Positions 7,985 through 15,360 are shown, numbered from the stretch's first letter. The stretch: DNA of 37,748 nucleotides from Kiritimatiellia bacterium (GCA_017527155.1 JAFXQI010000003.1:1-37748); one strand, 5' to 3'. Made by a program: numbers and translations. The notes: a model not told the origin generated them from the sequence alone.

Positions 7985-8233
7985 CCCGGATTCGGCAAGC
8001 CATGCCTCTCCATCTTCCCCGACCCCGAACGCCGCCGCATTGCCGTCGACTACGTCACCTCCACCCCCGACGCCCCTCCCGCGCTCCTCCGGCGCCCCGA
8101 AGACATCCGCCGCACCGTCGATGCCACCCTCCGCTCCATCCGCCGCTCCCGCCTCCGCGCCGCCCAGGGCCTCTGCCCCCAGGACGCCAGCGACGCCTTC
8201 TGCGCCCGCGCCAACAACGCATCGACTGGATTC
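7985..8233 (+). pseudogene. Possible gene remnant, unknown family
   Basis: A plus-strand frame through this stretch has the strong third-position C/G bias of real genes in this window, and a plausible protein sequence (KPCLSIFPDPERRRIAVDYV, then LLRRPEDIRRTVDATLRSIR). There is no credible start: the frame runs in from the preceding repeat and out into unrelated sequence after about 8233. It looks like an internal piece of a decayed gene. No family was recognised, and a chance high-GC frame cannot be excluded. Confidence 0.3.
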
Positions 8234-8660
8234 ATCTCCCGGGACTCCTTGTGCAGCTTGCCTTGCCTCATCCCATACTGGCGGCTCCCTCCCCTCCCCG
8301 CACGCGCAAAATTTCCCCGTGCGCGGCCCCTTTTTTGCAAAACCCGCAAAACCTCCCTCCTCGGGAGTTGTCGGGCGAAGAACTTGTGTTTTGTTTCGTG
8401 CAAAGCCGGGTAGGGCGGCGAGTCCCCTCGCCGCCGGAAACCGGATCGTGCAAGCGAATGTCATGGGGGATGCGGATGCAATTCAGTCCGAACTTGGGGA
8501 AACAGGCGTCCGCACATTCCCGGCACCGTCCTCCGGCATGACGGACACCGGCGGGCAGGGACTGCCCGCCCTACCCCTCCTTGCACATGGGAAATCGCAC
8601 GGTTTTCACCTGACCACTCCTCGGGATTGTGCACGATCCGCCAGCCCGCGCCCCCCGCGA
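8234..8660. other. Non-coding spacer
   Basis: No credible gene. It contains the hairpin-ended element 8410-8573 described separately and otherwise nothing recognisable. Confidence 0.5.
8410..8573. repeat. Hairpin-ended element with inverted ends
   Basis: The element starts GTAGGGCGG and ends CCGCCCTAC, an inverted pair. Each end also carries its own hairpin: GGCGGCGAG/CTCGCCGCC on the left and GGGCAG/CTGCCC on the right. The 110 bp between are unremarkable. The shape resembles a small non-autonomous element or a bipartite REP-type unit. No target-site duplication was identified. Confidence 0.55.
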
Positions 8661-8795
8661 GTTTTCCAATGATTGGAAAAAAAGTTTCCAATGGTTGGAA
8701 AAATCGGTCCGGTTTTTCCAATGATTGGAAAAAATTTTCGGATATTTTCCAATGATTGGAAAAAAATTTCGGCAATTTTCCAATGATTGGAAAAC
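8661..8795 (-). repeat. Palindrome array 2 (five copies, inverted orientation)
   Basis: Five copies of TTTTCCAATCATTGGAAAA or close variants (as ATGATT on this strand) at about 8661-8681, 8684-8703, 8712-8734, 8743-8766 and 8773-8795. Read on the minus strand, the spacers (GCCGAAA, TCCGAAA, ACCGGACCG), the ACCATT variant as penultimate copy and the terminal CGCGGGGGGC match the order in arrays 1 and 3. It ends 69 bp beyond the stop of the minus-strand gene at 8864. Confidence 0.9.
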
Positions 8796-8863
8796 CGCCA
8801 GAGCATTCCGGCCATTCCCGGATATTCCTTTCGAGACAGCCGGCGGACATGCCGCGGGGGGCG

Positions 8864-9307
8864 TCAGTCGTCGAATTCGGGCAGGGGTTCTTCGTCCGGG
8901 GACGGGAGGGCGCCGTCGCGGCGGGTGCGGAAGGGGGCGGTGAGGGCGTCGTCGAGGTCGCAGACGTCGTCGAAGTCGGAGAGGCGGTCGTGGGAGGTCT
9001 TGGAGAGAAGGCCGGCGCCGATGAGGGCGTAGACGATTTCGCCGAAGTCGAGGGTCTTGCGGATGCCCCAGAGATGCAGGACTTCCCGCGCCAGGGGTCC
9101 GTAGTCGTCGAGGGCCTGCCCGACGAGCGACACCACCAGCTCTTCGCCGCCGACGTGGCGGAGGCCTTTTTCTTCGTCCACCACTTTCTCCAGCAGGCGC
9201 TCGAGGGACTGCAGAAGCCAGTAGTAGGCCTGCGGGGCGTAGCGGGTGTCGTGCGCGGTGAGCCGGGTGATGGCGTCGCGCACGGTCTGGTCGGAAGGGG
9301 ACGGCAT
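8864..9307 (-). CDS. Minf_1886 family protein (PVC-restricted, unknown function)
   Basis: The product has 147 residues. It matches the pattern of the Minf_1886 / Plancto_Ver_chp family (TIGR04138): a DTRYAPQAYYWLLQSLER helix, HVGGEELVVSL, GPLAREVLHLWGI, LDFGEIVYALIGAGLLSKT and a terminal F-D-D-x-x-D-L-D-D-A segment. It is soluble and acidic, with no signal peptide. The family's function is unknown; its known distribution in Planctomycetes and Verrucomicrobia supports the taxonomic placement. The start ATG overlaps the stop of the upstream 65-residue membrane protein (TGATG), so the two are translationally coupled, and ackA lies directly upstream of that. Confidence 0.85.
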   Translation of the reverse strand: MPSPSDQTVRDAITRLTAHDTRYAPQAYYWLLQSLERLLEKVVDEEKGLRHVGGEELVVSLVGQALDDYGPLAREVLHLWGIRKTLDFGEIVYALIGAGLLSKTSHDRLSDFDDVCDLDDALTAPFRTRRDGALPSPDEEPLPEFDD

Positions 9308-9504
9308 CAGGGAATCTCCGCGCCGGCCGGCGGCGCGAACGGGCGCGGGCCGGCCTGGGTGTGTTCGGTGACCCACCGGCCCGCCAGCGCCAGCGCGGCG
9401 AAGAGCAGGAGGCCGGCCACCAGGCGCCGCTCGGTCAGCGTCCAGCCGTACCACGGCCGGAGGACGGCGCGGAGCCGCGCCAGGATGGTCCCGTCCGCGC
9501 GCAC
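9307..9504 (-). CDS. Small single-pass membrane protein
   Basis: The product has 65 residues. It starts at a GTG six bases after the ackA stop codon and ends in a TGATG overlap with the Minf_1886 gene. A basic N-terminus (two Arg-rich turns and WYGWTLTERR) is followed by one hydrophobic helix (LVAGLLLFAALALAGRWV, about residues 29-46) and a Pro/Ala-rich tail. No family was recognised. The tight fit between two real genes supports its being translated. The positive-inside rule suggests a cytoplasmic N-terminus. Confidence 0.6.
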   Translation of the reverse strand: MRADGTILARLRAVLRPWYGWTLTERRLVAGLLLFAALALAGRWVTEHTQAGPRPFAPPAGAEIP

Positions 9505-9510
9505 GGGGCG

Positions 9511-10734
9511 TCAGGCGTTCGCCGCGTCGATGATCTGCTTGGTCTCGACGGCGATCTGGAGTTCCTCGTTGGTGGGGATCATGAGGATCTTCAGCGGGGC
9601 GCCGTCGCGCTGCAGCTCGATGGGGTCGTCGGAGCGGACGCGGTTCTTTTCGGGGTCGAGGCGGATGCCGAGGTGCTCCAGGCCGGCGCACACGCGCTCG
9701 CGCACGGGCTGGGAGTTCTGGCCGATGCCGGCGGTGAAGACGATCGCGTCGAGGTTGGGCACGACGGCCATGTACGCGCCGACGTACTTCTGCACGCGGT
9801 AGCAGAACATCTCGAACGCCGTCGCCGCCATCTCGTTGCCGCCGGCCGCCGCTTCGATGACTTCGCGCATGTCGTTGACGCCGCAGACGCCCTTGAGGCC
9901 GGACTTCTTGTTGAGGGTGGTGAGCATCTGGTGGATGTCCATCCCGGTCTGGTCCATGACGTACTCGAGCGCCGAGGGGTCGATGTCGCCGGAGCGCGTG
10001 CCCATCATGAGGCCTTCGAGCGGGGTGACGCCCATGGTGGTGTCGACGCACTTGCCGCCGCGGATGGCCGCGATGGAGCAGCCGTTGCCGAGGTGGAGGC
10101 TGATGATGTTGGTGTCGGCGGGCGCCTTGCCCAGGTAGCGGGCGGCGGCGGCGGCGATGAACTTGTGGCTGGTGCCGTGGAAGCCGTACTTGCGCAGGCG
10201 GTACTTCGTGTACCACTCGTACGGGACCGCGTAGAGGAACGCCTTGGGCGGCATCGTCTGGTGGAAGGCGGTGTCGAAGACGGCCACCTGCACCGCGTCA
10301 GGGAAGAATTTCTCGGCGACCTCGATGCCCATGAGGTTGGCGGGGTTGTGCAGCGGGCCGAGCGGGAAGAAGTCGCGGATGGCTTCCTTGACCTTGGCGT
10401 CGATGCGGACGGTGTCGCTGTAGACTTCGCCGCAGTTCAGGACGCGGTGGCCCACGCCGGCGATTTCGGAGGCGTCCTTGACCACGCCCTCCGCCGGGTC
10501 GGTGAGCAGCTCGACGACGCGCGCCATGCCTTCGTTGTGGGTCGGGAGCGGGCGCTCCTCGACGTGCTTCTTTTCGGCGCCGCCGGCGTAGGTCTTGTGG
10601 ACGATGCGGCCGACCGGCTCGCCGATCTTCTCGACCAGCCCCGACGCCAGGACGGCGTTGCGCTCGACGCTCTCCAGGTCGATCAGCTGGTACTTGATCG
10701 ACGAACTGCCTGCATTGATGACCAGAATTTTCAT
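9511..10734 (-). CDS. ackA: Acetate kinase
   Basis: A 407-residue full-length acetate kinase: it interconverts acetyl phosphate plus ADP with acetate plus ATP, the energy-yielding last step of mixed-acid fermentation. Family signatures are present: MKILVINAGSSSIKYQLI at the N-terminus (phosphate loop), VFDTAFHQTMP, RKYGFHGTSHKF, LHLGNGCSIAAI, MGTRSGDIDPS and the C-terminal FTAGIGQNS and PTNEE motifs. The start at 10734 has GGAGG about nine bases upstream. Phosphotransacetylase is not in the window. The gene is followed by two small genes with almost no spacing. A terminator hairpin (10776-10811) separates it from rpsU upstream, so it should have its own promoter, though the space is only about 40 bp. 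Confidence 0.96.
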   Translation of the reverse strand: MKILVINAGSSSIKYQLIDLESVERNAVLASGLVEKIGEPVGRIVHKTYAGGAEKKHVEERPLPTHNEGMARVVELLTDPAEGVVKDASEIAGVGHRVLNCGEVYSDTVRIDAKVKEAIRDFFPLGPLHNPANLMGIEVAEKFFPDAVQVAVFDTAFHQTMPPKAFLYAVPYEWYTKYRLRKYGFHGTSHKFIAAAAARYLGKAPADTNIISLHLGNGCSIAAIRGGKCVDTTMGVTPLEGLMMGTRSGDIDPSALEYVMDQTGMDIHQMLTTLNKKSGLKGVCGVNDMREVIEAAAGGNEMAATAFEMFCYRVQKYVGAYMAVVPNLDAIVFTAGIGQNSQPVRERVCAGLEHLGIRLDPEKNRVRSDDPIELQRDGAPLKILMIPTNEELQIAVETKQIIDAANA

Positions 10735-10775
10735 GTACTGCGCCTCCCGGCGGAAAGGGTTGTGGAAAGGGTAAG

Positions 10776-10811
10776 GGAAAAACAAAAGGAGCCGGACGCA
10801 TCCGGCTCCTT
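10776..10811 (-). terminator. Intrinsic terminator of rpsU
   Basis: On the minus strand an 11-bp stem (AAGGAGCCGGA paired with TCCGGCTCCTT) with a short loop is followed directly by a T-rich tract (TTTTGTTTTTCCC). It lies 25 bp after the rpsU stop, the expected position. Confidence 0.9.
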
Positions 10812-10835
10812 GCCGCGGGAGCCCCGCGGGCTGGC

Positions 10836-11039
10836 TCAGAGCGAAGCCGCGTACGTGGCGCGGCGGGCGTTGATGCGCGCGCGGGCGGCCTTGCGGCGGC
10901 GCTTCTCGCACGGCTTCTCGAAATGACGCTTCGCCCGGATGTCGCGCATGATGCCTTCGCGATCCAGTTTCTTCTTCAGGCGGCGGAGCGCCTTTTCGAC
11001 GGATTCGCCCTTCCTGATCTTCACTTCAGTCGTTACCAA
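10836..11039 (-). CDS. rpsU: 30S ribosomal protein S21
   Basis: A 67-residue, strongly basic protein with the bS21 pattern: VKIRKGESVEKALRRLKKKL, then HFEKPCEKRRRKAARA. The start is a TTG at 11039 (MVTTEVKIRK), supported by AGGTGA a few bases upstream; no ATG fits. S21 is a small subunit protein near the anti-Shine-Dalgarno region and helps initiation on structured leaders. The gene is monocistronic, with a strong terminator at 10776-10811. The 130-bp upstream spacer contains a short inverted repeat (CCCGC/GCGGG near 11072-11085) that might affect expression; this is only a possibility. Confidence 0.93.
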   Translation of the reverse strand: MVTTEVKIRKGESVEKALRRLKKKLDREGIMRDIRAKRHFEKPCEKRRRKAARARINARRATYAASL

Positions 11040-11170
11040 AACAAATCACCTACTTTCGGGAGTATTTCCCGCCTTCGCGGGATTGCGGAGCCATCCGGCC
11101 CCGCACGAAATCGGGGCGGACAATACCCCGTCCCCCCCTCCCTGTCAACCGCTTTTCGCGGAACGCCGGT

Positions 11171-11584
11171 TCACAGCGCGCCGCGGATCTTCTCCGCCAG
11201 CGCCGCCGCTTCCGCCATGTCCGCGTAGGGGTGGGCGTCCCAGTTCCACTTGTGCGCGCGGCCTTCGAACTGGGGGATGACGTGGAAATGCAGGTGCCCC
11301 ACCGTCTGGCCGGCCACCGCGCCCTGGTTCGTGATGACGTTGAATCCGGCCGACCCCAGCGCCTTCATCTGGGCCACGGCGATCTTGCGGGCCACCGCGA
11401 TCAGGTGTCCGGCGATTTCGTCCGTCGCCCCGCCGAGGTTGGCGAAGTGTTCCTTCGGCACCACCAGCACGTGCCCCTGCACAACGGGGCCGATGTCCAT
11501 GAAGGCCAGGCATTTCCCGTCTTCGTACACCTTCGTCGAGGGAATCTCCCCCGCCGCAATCCTGCAGAACAGGCAATCGCTCAT
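11171..11584 (-). CDS. HIT family nucleotide-binding protein
   Basis: The product has 137 residues with the histidine triad GHLHFHVIP (H97, H99, H101), the catalytic loop of nucleotide phosphoramidases and hydrolases of the HINT branch. C4 and C7 (CLFC) and H46 match the zinc site of HINT/PKCI-type members. The N-terminus (CLFCRIAAGEIPSTKVYEDG) is diagnostic. The start has AAGGAG upstream and lies 14 bp after the stop of the alcohol dehydrogenase gene, so the two share an operon. The physiological substrate is not known for most bacterial members; AMP-lysine or other adenosine phosphoramidates are typical in vitro. Confidence 0.92.
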   Translation of the reverse strand: MSDCLFCRIAAGEIPSTKVYEDGKCLAFMDIGPVVQGHVLVVPKEHFANLGGATDEIAGHLIAVARKIAVAQMKALGSAGFNVITNQGAVAGQTVGHLHFHVIPQFEGRAHKWNWDAHPYADMAEAAALAEKIRGAL

Positions 11585-11598
11585 CGTTTTCTCCTTGG

Positions 11599-12747
11599 CT
11601 ACCAGAGGGCTTCGTAGAGGCGGCGGACGTCGTCGGCCGTGGCGTCGCGTGGGTTGCCGGCGGTGCAGTGGTCGGCGAGGGCGGCGTCGGTCATCGCGGG
11701 AATCGCGGCACGGTACTCGGACTCGCTGCAGACGCCCGTCGCGGACACGCCCTTGGGCATCCCCATTTCGGCCAGCATGAACTCCACCCAGCGCACCAGC
11801 GCGCGCACCGCCGTCACGGCATCGTGGGTCTGGAGGCCCAGCAGGCGGGCGGCGGCGACGTAGCCGGAGACGGCGCGGCAGCCGGACGCGCATTCGCGGG
11901 TCTGTGCGCAGACGCCGCTGTTGAAGCCGATGACGTGCGGCAGGAGCATCGCGTTCGCGCGGCCGTGCGGCAGGTGGAACCGCGCGCCGAGCGCGTGCGC
12001 CATGCCGTGGTTCAGGCCGAGGGAGGACGCGTTGAACGCCATGCCGGCGAGGCACGAGGCGTTGTGCATGCGGCTGCGCGCTTCCAGATCGCCGGCATCG
12101 TGGTAGGAGCGCAGGAGGTAGGTGCCGACGATCTCGATCGCCCGCGCCGCGAACGACGCGCTGAAGTCCGATCCGGCGCGGCTGACGATCGCTTCGAGCG
12201 CGTGCGTGAAGACATCCATGCCGGTGTCCGCCGTCAGCGGCGGCGGCACGCTCTTGACCAGCTCGACGGCGAGGATGGCCTCGTCCGGCGTCAGGTCGTC
12301 CGACATCAGCGGAATCTTGACCTGCGCCTGCGTGTCGGCCACGACGGCCACGTTTGTCGCTTCGGAACCGGTGCCGCTGGTGGTCGGGATGGCAATCAGG
12401 TGCATCGCCGGTGCGGAGGGATCGATGCGCTTGCGGAACTCGCGGATCAGCTTGGCGGAGTCGATGGCGCTGCCGCCGCCGATGGCGACCATCGTGTCGC
12501 CGCCGAACCCGCCCAGGGCCACGACGCCCTGCGCGACGCTCTCGATGGGCGGATCGGGCACCACCTCGGAGTACACCGTGTGCTCGGCGCCGCAGCGCGC
12601 GAGACGGTCCGTCACCAGCGCGATCGCGCCGCTCTTGACCACGAACGGGTCCGCCACGACGAACACCCGCTTGCCCTTCAGCTCGAGCAACCGGTCCATC
12701 GCGTCGTCGCCGAAATACACCTGGGGATGGATGTAGAACGAGTTCAT
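11599..12747 (-). CDS. Iron-containing alcohol dehydrogenase
   Basis: The product has 382 residues, normal for the Fe-ADH family (PF00465). Visible motifs are the NAD-binding GGGSAIDSAKL (about residue 90), IPTTSGTGSEATNVAV, and the metal-binding region TADTGMDVFTHALEA followed by NHGMAHALGARFHLPHGRANAMLLPHV, which supplies the histidines. It resembles the PduQ/EutG-like branch that reduces aldehydes to alcohols in fermentation, but substrate cannot be read from the sequence. No microcompartment genes are present here. The gene heads a two-gene operon with the HIT protein. Together with ackA it fits a fermentative metabolism. Confidence 0.9.
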   Translation of the reverse strand: MNSFYIHPQVYFGDDAMDRLLELKGKRVFVVADPFVVKSGAIALVTDRLARCGAEHTVYSEVVPDPPIESVAQGVVALGGFGGDTMVAIGGGSAIDSAKLIREFRKRIDPSAPAMHLIAIPTTSGTGSEATNVAVVADTQAQVKIPLMSDDLTPDEAILAVELVKSVPPPLTADTGMDVFTHALEAIVSRAGSDFSASFAARAIEIVGTYLLRSYHDAGDLEARSRMHNASCLAGMAFNASSLGLNHGMAHALGARFHLPHGRANAMLLPHVIGFNSGVCAQTRECASGCRAVSGYVAAARLLGLQTHDAVTAVRALVRWVEFMLAEMGMPKGVSATGVCSESEYRAAIPAMTDAALADHCTAGNPRDATADDVRRLYEALW

Positions 12748-12880
12748 GGCTCCATGATTGGCTTTCTCCCGCCGATTGTCCAGCCCGTTTTCCAGCCCGT
12801 TTCCGGGACCGGCCTCCACCGCCCTCCGCCGCCGGACAACCATGACGGCGGCACGGCTTTCCCGGGCCTGGCGGACAAAT

Positions 12881-12940
12881 GCGATATCAAGGAAAACAAA
12901 GGAAAATCCCCTTGTTTTCACCATCCTCTCCACCATGAAC
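12881..12940 (+). repeat. CATGAA-terminated dispersed element, copy A
   Basis: It begins GCGATATCAAGGAAAA and ends TCTCCACCATGAAC. The 12-codon frame after the ATG (12935) ends in TGA and is probably not a gene. Matching copies are at 15172-15237, 25153-25214, 32803-32866, 34968-35030 and 37466-37528. Confidence 0.7.
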
Positions 12941-12969
12941 AACCGCCGCCGTCCACACGGGCTTCCGCC

Positions 12970-12999
12970 TTGACATGATATCCAGGCATGATGCATGAT
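12970..12999 (+). promoter_or_regulatory. Promoter of the vapBC operon
   Basis: A perfect -35 box TTGACA (12970-12975) and a CATGAT -10-like box (12994-12999) are 18 bp apart. Initiation would fall almost on the vapB ATG at 13007, and no ribosome binding site precedes that ATG, so the message may be leaderless. Overlapping GCATGATGCATGAT and TTGCATGA repeats could be the autoregulatory operator expected for an AbrB-type antitoxin. Confidence 0.5.
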
Positions 13000-13006
13000 C
13001 CATTGC

Positions 13007-13264
13007 ATGAAAACACACGTCACCACCCTCACCGAACGCGGGCAGATCTCCATCCCCGCCGACTTCCGGGCCGGCCTCGGGCTGCATCCCGGACAGAAAC
13101 TGCTCTGGACCGAAGACGGCGACCGGGCCCTCCGCCTGACCGTGTGCGAGCCGCCGCGGCACAAGACCTTCACGGAAATGCTCGGTTTCGGTCGGTCGTT
13201 CGGCCCCGTGAAAACCACGGCCGAATGCATGCGCGAGTTGCGCGAAGGCGAGGACGACGCATGA
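13007..13264 (+). CDS. vapB: VapB-type antitoxin, AbrB/SpoVT fold
   Basis: The product has 85 residues. The N-terminal half is a swapped-hairpin AbrB domain (VTTLTERGQISIPADFR, GLHPGQKLLW), which binds DNA as a dimer. The C-terminal half (FGRSFGPVKTTAECMREL) is the usual toxin-binding tail of VapB proteins. The ATG at 13007 is preferred; an in-frame ATG at 12995 would add only four residues. It overlaps the toxin gene by ATGA, the standard coupling of toxin-antitoxin pairs. It should repress its own promoter together with the toxin. Confidence 0.88.
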   Translation: MKTHVTTLTERGQISIPADFRAGLGLHPGQKLLWTEDGDRALRLTVCEPPRHKTFTEMLGFGRSFGPVKTTAECMRELREGEDDA

Positions 13265-13674
13265 GCTGGCTCGTCGACACCTGTGTCCTGCTGGATATCC
13301 TCCAGGGCGATCCCGTTTTCGGTCCCGCTTCGTCCCGCACCCTCGATCGGCTGGCTCCGGAAGGACTCGAAATATCGCCGGTGACCTCCGTCGAACTCGC
13401 TCCGTACTTCCTGGGCGACAGCCAGCGCCAGGAGACGTTTTTGCGCGACGTGGGCATCATGGTTTCCTCCAGCTGGGACATCGCGGCGCGGCGCGCGGCG
13501 GAGGCGGCCTGGGCGGCGCACATCGACGCCAAGCGCAAGGGTCTGGCGGCGAAGAAGCCGATCGCCGACGTGCTGATCGGCGCGCTGGCCCTGCACCACG
13601 ACGGCCTCGTCACCCGCAATCCCGCCGACTTCCGCCGCCACTACCCCTCCCTCCGCATCGTCGAACCCGACTGA
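13261..13674 (+). CDS. vapC: VapC-type PIN-domain ribonuclease toxin
   Basis: The product has 137 residues. The PIN-domain acidic residues are in place: D6 (LVDTCVLLD), E45 (TSVELAPY), D103 (KPIADVLIGALA) and D123 (TRNPADFRRHYP). These coordinate Mg2+ for endonucleolytic cleavage, typically of tRNA or rRNA in this family. It appears intact and is translationally coupled to vapB by ATGA overlap. Function as a toxin is inferred from family and partner. Confidence 0.9.
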   Translation: MSWLVDTCVLLDILQGDPVFGPASSRTLDRLAPEGLEISPVTSVELAPYFLGDSQRQETFLRDVGIMVSSSWDIAARRAAEAAWAAHIDAKRKGLAAKKPIADVLIGALALHHDGLVTRNPADFRRHYPSLRIVEPD

Positions 13675-13769
13675 TTTTCCGCCTTCCCCCCCGCAAACAG
13701 GCTTGCCGCGCCCCCTCCCACCGGCGTATCATGCGCGCCGAAAGACACAACCAACAAAGGACGATACCG

Positions 13770-15092
13770 ATGAAAGACCCCGTCAAGATGCTCAAGGCCA
13801 TCGAGAAGCTCGACGCCAACCTCTACCAGAAGGACTTCTTCCTCACCTGGGACAAGACCCTCGACGAGCTCAAGCTCATCCTCCAGGTCGCCGACCTCAT
13901 GAAGACCCTCTACGAAAAGAACGTCTCCCTCAAGGTCTTCGACACCGGCCTCGCCATTTCCAACTTCCGCGACAACTCCACGCGCACGCGCTTCTCCTTC
14001 GCCTCCGCGAGCAACCTCCTCGGCCTGGCCGTACAGGACCTCGACGAAAGCAAGTCCCAGATCGCCCACGGCGAGACCGTCCGCGAGACCGCGAACATGA
14101 TCTCCTTCCTCACGCAGATCATCGGCATCCGCGACGACATGTACCTCGGCGAAGGCCACACCTACCAGGTCGAAGTCGCCAAGGCCCTCGACGACGGCTA
14201 CGAGCACGGCGTCCTCGCCCAGCGCCCCGGCATCGTCAACCTCCAGTGCGACATCGACCACCCGACCCAGTGCATGGCCGACCTCTGCTGGCTGCGCGAA
14301 CACTTCGGCGGCCTCGAGAACCTGCGCGGCAAGAAGATCGCCATGACCTGGGCCTACAGCCCCTCCTACGGCAAACCCCTCAGCGTCCCGCAGGGCATCA
14401 TCGGCCTGATGACCCGCTTCGGCATGGACGTCACCCTCGCCCACCCGCCCTCCTACGACCTCATCCCCGAAGTCAAGGACCTCGCCGCCAAGCAGGCCAA
14501 GGAGAGCGGCGGCAGCTTCAGGCAGGTGACCTCGATGGAAGAAGCCTTCGAAGGCGCCGACATCGTCTATCCCAAATCCTGGGCCCCCTACAAAGTCATG
14601 GGCCAGCGCACCGAACTCCTCAAGAAGGGCGACAAGGAAGGCCTTGCCAAGCTCGAAAAGAAGTGCCTCGCCCAGAACGCCCAGTACAAGAACTGGGAAT
14701 GCGACGCCAAGAAGATGGCCCTCACCAAGAACGGCGAAGCCCTCTACATGCACTGCCTGCCCGCGGACATCACCGACGTCTCCTGCAAGGCCGGCGAAGT
14801 CTCCGCCGAAGTCTTCGAGAAATACCGCATTCCGACCTACAAGGAAGCGGGCTACAAACCCTTCGTGATCGCGGCCATGATGCTGACCAACCGCATGAAG
14901 GACACCCCCGCGACCCTGGCCGAACTGATGGAAGAAGGCATCGAGCGCGTCCTGGACGTCACGACCCTCCCCGTCAGCTACGAAATCCCCGAAGACAAGC
15001 CCGCCAAGAAGGCCGCCAAGAAGGCCCCGGCGAAGAAGGCTCCCGCCAAGAAGCCCGCCGCGAAGAAGCCCGCCAAGAAGGCCAAGAAGTAA
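13770..15092 (+). CDS. ygeW: YgeW-type knotted carbamoyltransferase with lysine-rich C-terminal tail
   Basis: The product has 440 residues. Residues 1 to about 395 closely match the knotted carbamoyltransferase YgeW (TIGR03316): FRDNSTRTRFSFASASNLLG (carbamoyl-phosphate loop, about 65-84), GKSQIAHGETVRETANMISF, NLQCDIDHPTQCMADL, MTWAYSPSYGKPLSVPQGI and MHCLPADITDVSCKAGEV. E. coli YgeW lies in a purine/ureide catabolic cluster; its physiological substrate is uncertain, and ornithine or aspartate should not be assumed. After about residue 397 comes a tail of some 44 residues made of KKA/PAKK units (histone H1-like), which I do not recall in other YgeW proteins. The start has AAAGGA upstream. 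The gene is followed by a strong terminator and is probably monocistronic. Confidence 0.9.
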   Translation: MKDPVKMLKAIEKLDANLYQKDFFLTWDKTLDELKLILQVADLMKTLYEKNVSLKVFDTGLAISNFRDNSTRTRFSFASASNLLGLAVQDLDESKSQIAHGETVRETANMISFLTQIIGIRDDMYLGEGHTYQVEVAKALDDGYEHGVLAQRPGIVNLQCDIDHPTQCMADLCWLREHFGGLENLRGKKIAMTWAYSPSYGKPLSVPQGIIGLMTRFGMDVTLAHPPSYDLIPEVKDLAAKQAKESGGSFRQVTSMEEAFEGADIVYPKSWAPYKVMGQRTELLKKGDKEGLAKLEKKCLAQNAQYKNWECDAKKMALTKNGEALYMHCLPADITDVSCKAGEVSAEVFEKYRIPTYKEAGYKPFVIAAMMLTNRMKDTPATLAELMEEGIERVLDVTTLPVSYEIPEDKPAKKAAKKAPAKKAPAKKPAAKKPAKKAKK

Positions 15093-15116
15093 CCCTTCTT
15101 CCAACCCTTCCCCCGA

Positions 15117-15154
15117 CCGGCCCGCGCCCAACCCGCGCGGGCCGGCCGCTTTTT
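15117..15154 (+). terminator. Intrinsic terminator of the ygeW-type gene
   Basis: A 10-bp GC-rich stem (CCGGCCCGCG with CGCGGGCCGG) is followed by CCGC and TTTTT. It lies 25 bp after the stop codon. Confidence 0.85.
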
Positions 15155-15171
15155 CCCCGCCTGTCGATTCC

Positions 15172-15237
15172 ACTCGCGAGATCAAGGAAAACACACGCAT
15201 TTCCTTCCAGTTTTCCACCATTCCTCCCACCATGAAA
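15172..15237 (+). repeat. CATGAA-terminated dispersed element, copy B
   Basis: It begins ACTCGCGAGATCAAGGAAAA, contains ATTTCCTTCCAGTTTTCCAC and ends CTCCCACCATGAA with the ATG at 15232. The frame after that ATG encodes a Pro-rich peptide of 35 codons and is not convincing. Confidence 0.75.
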
Positions 15238-15360
15238 ACAAATGCCCCCTTCCCCCCGGCCTCCCCACCAGCGCCCGTTGTCCCGCGAAAATTGCGGCTT
15301 GCGTTCCGGCGGGGGGCGGGGCACAATCCGCGCAATTGACCAACCACCAAGGAGCCGAAC

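Noticed and set aside
8571-8850. Small proteins with repeated FSNHWK / FFPIIGK / FQSLE peptides
   Set aside because: They arise from translating the palindrome arrays in all frames; the same peptides appear on both strands and in each array.
11040-11170. Riboswitch or ribosomal-protein leader upstream of rpsU
   Set aside because: Only short GC-rich inverted repeats are seen; no known S21 leader motif could be recognised by eye.
13770-15092. Ornithine carbamoyltransferase (argF)
   Set aside because: The sequence follows YgeW throughout (GKSQIAHGETVRETANMISF, MTWAYSPSYGKPLSVPQGI), a separate branch with uncertain substrate.
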